The notes beneath the pieces were generated by a model. That model was not told where the DNA came from. It was given only the letters and a program-made list of their open reading frames with translations, and searched no databases. Positions 62,426 through 64,000 of a stretch of 64,000 nucleotides of DNA are shown here, piece after piece. The stretch comes from an uncultured Alteromonadaceae bacterium (GTDB taxonomy: Bacteria; Pseudomonadota; Gammaproteobacteria; Enterobacterales; Alteromonadaceae). The translations under genes and the position numbers were made by a program. The DNA lies in NCBI GenBank assembly GCA_947503265.1, contig CANNDC010000004.1:224827-288826 (forward strand). The letters run 5' to 3'. Within the stretch, counting starts at the first letter, position 1. Every line of letters starts with the position of its first letter.

Positions 62426-63224
62426 CAACAAGAGCGTCAACTTAAAAAGAACGGTATTTTATTTTGTTGTAGTTAGTATCGCAATTGTCAGTGTAGTTTA
62501 CCCCTTCTTATACCCACCCCCACCATCAGATAAAAATGAAGCTGCTCGCCTGATTATTGATGATAGACCAATGCCTGAATTTTCGTCTTACGAGGATGTA
62601 GTCGAAAAGAAGAAAGCCTTTTTCAATTATTTACTACCTGAGATTAATAGACAAAATGACATTATCAGGAATGATAGAAAATTCGTCTTATATATCGAAA
62701 ATAAAGTTAATTTGGGAAGTAAAATAACTCCGGAAGAATTAAAAAAGATACGTTGGTTAGCTAAACAATATCGCGTGACGGCAAAGTCTGATACTAAAAA
62801 AATCTTGGCCCAACTGATTCGTAAAGTGGACGTTATTCCAGTGGAATTGGTGTTGATGCAAGCAGCTAACGAATCTGCTTGGGGAACTTCTCGATTTGCA
62901 CGTAGAGGGTATAACTTCTTTGGTCTTTGGTGTTTCAGTGAAGGCTGTGGATTTGTTCCCAAAAGAAGAAACGACGAAGCAGTACATGAAGTTAAGAAGT
63001 TTGAAAATTTAACCTCGGCAATCAGAACGTATTTAAGAAATTTAAATGCACATCCAGCATATAAAGATCTTAGAGATATTCGATTCAAACTGAGAAAAAA
63101 TGACGGAGAAGTATCCGCTGAGAAACTTGTTCATGGATTAGAAAAGTATTCAGAAAGAGGCCAGGACTATATTGATGAGTTATTGGAAATGATCAGGTTT
63201 AACCGCAAGTATATGGCAGTATGA
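62418..63224 (+). CDS. Bax-like glucosaminidase (peptidoglycan hydrolase-type)
   Basis: A 268-residue protein with an N-terminal hydrophobic anchor (~12-32), a helical linker, and a glucosaminidase-type domain (LQ-like VELVLMQAANESAWGTSRFARRGYNFFGLWCFSEGCGFVPKRR, probable catalytic E in ANESAWG). It matches the Bax family of periplasm-facing proteins. It should act on peptidoglycan or a similar glycan. Confidence 0.85.
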   Translation: MLDNKSVNLKRTVFYFVVVSIAIVSVVYPFLYPPPPSDKNEAARLIIDDRPMPEFSSYEDVVEKKKAFFNYLLPEINRQNDIIRNDRKFVLYIENKVNLGSKITPEELKKIRWLAKQYRVTAKSDTKKILAQLIRKVDVIPVELVLMQAANESAWGTSRFARRGYNFFGLWCFSEGCGFVPKRRNDEAVHEVKKFENLTSAIRTYLRNLNAHPAYKDLRDIRFKLRKNDGEVSAEKLVHGLEKYSERGQDYIDELLEMIRFNRKYMAV

Positions 63225-63922
63225 AAGTAGCAGGAAATAGTTGTTTGATTCGCTTATATGTAGTTATATTTTGTAGCGTTTTTTATGTTGGAAACCTCTT
63301 CGCAGACACAATGAATCTGGACTATGGCGATTTTTATAGTCATCTAAAAAAGCTAGATGAAGAAGATACCCCAGCGTTACAATTTTCATTTGGCTTTTTG
63401 CATGTTAGCTCAAAACGTCTTTGCAATATTCAAGACGTCAATATCATTACACAAAAACAGACAATGGAAGTCATCGTGAATGATGAAAATAGGTTTCAAT
63501 TACCTGTAGAGAAAGCGCTAAAACAGGCTAGGGCGATAGTAGAGGTGATATTGGATGACAACTCTCACCAGTGCGATATGTCCGTACAGCTAGAAACTAA
63601 GCCGGATTATCTGAAAGCCAGTTATTCAGCAGGTGAGTTAGCGGCTATTTATCATCAGTATGAAACGTTTTTTGATGATATGGGGGGATTGTTTTCGTTT
63701 TTAATGCCAGAAGTATCAGGACTGGTTTTACATTTTGATAGCGCTACAAACATAGAAACTAACCTGCTAGACACTAGTTTAATAGGGACTAACTTAAAAG
63801 ATAGCAAAAATTTGTTAGTTGAAGAAAACAAAATCACTCTTTCCAAAGCGTTTTTGGAAGGAGAAAAACAACTTACGTTGCCCATAGCGCCACGGCTCAT
63901 TACCGCGAAAACAAGCAAATAA
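63221..63922 (+). CDS. DUF2987 family exported protein
   Basis: A 233-residue protein with a signal peptide (~1-28, ending LFA) and a DUF2987-type body starting MNLDYGDFYSHLKKL. Cysteines in RLCNI and HQCDM could form a disulfide. DUF2987 is an Alteromonadales/Vibrio family without known function. It overlaps the Bax-like gene by ATGA. A polar tail lists short pentapeptide-like elements (TNLLDTSLIGTNLKD), possibly incidental. Confidence 0.78.
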   Translation: MKVAGNSCLIRLYVVIFCSVFYVGNLFADTMNLDYGDFYSHLKKLDEEDTPALQFSFGFLHVSSKRLCNIQDVNIITQKQTMEVIVNDENRFQLPVEKALKQARAIVEVILDDNSHQCDMSVQLETKPDYLKASYSAGELAAIYHQYETFFDDMGGLFSFLMPEVSGLVLHFDSATNIETNLLDTSLIGTNLKDSKNLLVEENKITLSKAFLEGEKQLTLPIAPRLITAKTSK

Positions 63923-64000
63923 AATGTATTAGTTCCGACTAGATCTGACATATCTTCTTGAAAAGTAGAGAGTTACCCGTTTTGATAAAGGTGTCGAATC

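Overview
The window looks like chromosomal DNA of a marine gammaproteobacterium, most likely an Alteromonadales member (Glaciecola/Paraglaciecola/Alteromonas-like). The evidence is the moderately low GC content, the conserved order uvrY-uvrC-pgsA-tRNA(Gly, Cys, Leu), a tusDCBE operon beside a YccA-type membrane protein, paired sulfatases, and a possible PEP-CTERM protein. Species-level assignment is inference.

Left part (1-8.7 kb): housekeeping genes. These are the 3' end of serS, the tusDCBE tRNA-thiolation operon, yccA, tRNA-Ser(TGA), a small zinc-ribbon protein, uvrY, uvrC, pgsA, a three-tRNA cluster with a good promoter, and an RhlE-type DEAD-box helicase.

Accessory metabolism (9-30.6 kb): an ACT-domain protein with a split YeeE/YedE sulfur transporter; a possible PEP-CTERM surface protein behind a candidate sigma-54 promoter; a decayed sulfatase C-terminus; a ChaC-type cyclotransferase; two exported sulfatases divergent from a sugar-acid dehydratase, an MFS transporter and a GntR regulator (probably algal sulfated-polysaccharide use); and a purine-salvage and urate-catabolism locus. 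That locus contains guaD, hiuH, xdhC, xdhB, xdhA, a RutR-like regulator, puuE and adenine deaminase. A perfect RutR-consensus operator lies between xdhA and the regulator. A DUF985 lipoprotein and a mercaptopyruvate sulfurtransferase close this part.

Main system (30.8-60.2 kb): a complete-looking extracellular contractile injection system (eCIS, Afp/PVC-like), all on the plus strand with tight spacing. In order it encodes a DUF4255 cap protein, a carboxypeptidase-regulatory-like protein, sheath 1, tube 1, sheath 2, tube 2, a tube/LysM-type hub protein, a 56-residue DUF5908-like protein, a gpD-like hub, a gpV-like spike, a large protein with a strongly hydrophobic segment, gp25, gpJ, an NHL plus gpI-type baseplate protein, a tape-measure-type protein, an AAA+ ATPase, two large proteins sharing a duplicated N-terminal module, and two DUF4157 proteins that are the best cargo/toxin candidates. 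No recognisable tail fibre or PAAR tip gene is present. The membrane-segment protein and the two large module proteins are the least understood parts and may be anchoring, baseplate-extension or targeting components.

Right end (60.3-64 kb): a CobB sirtuin, a LysE/RhtB exporter, an uncharacterised membrane protein, a Bax-like glucosaminidase and a DUF2987 protein, all on the plus strand.
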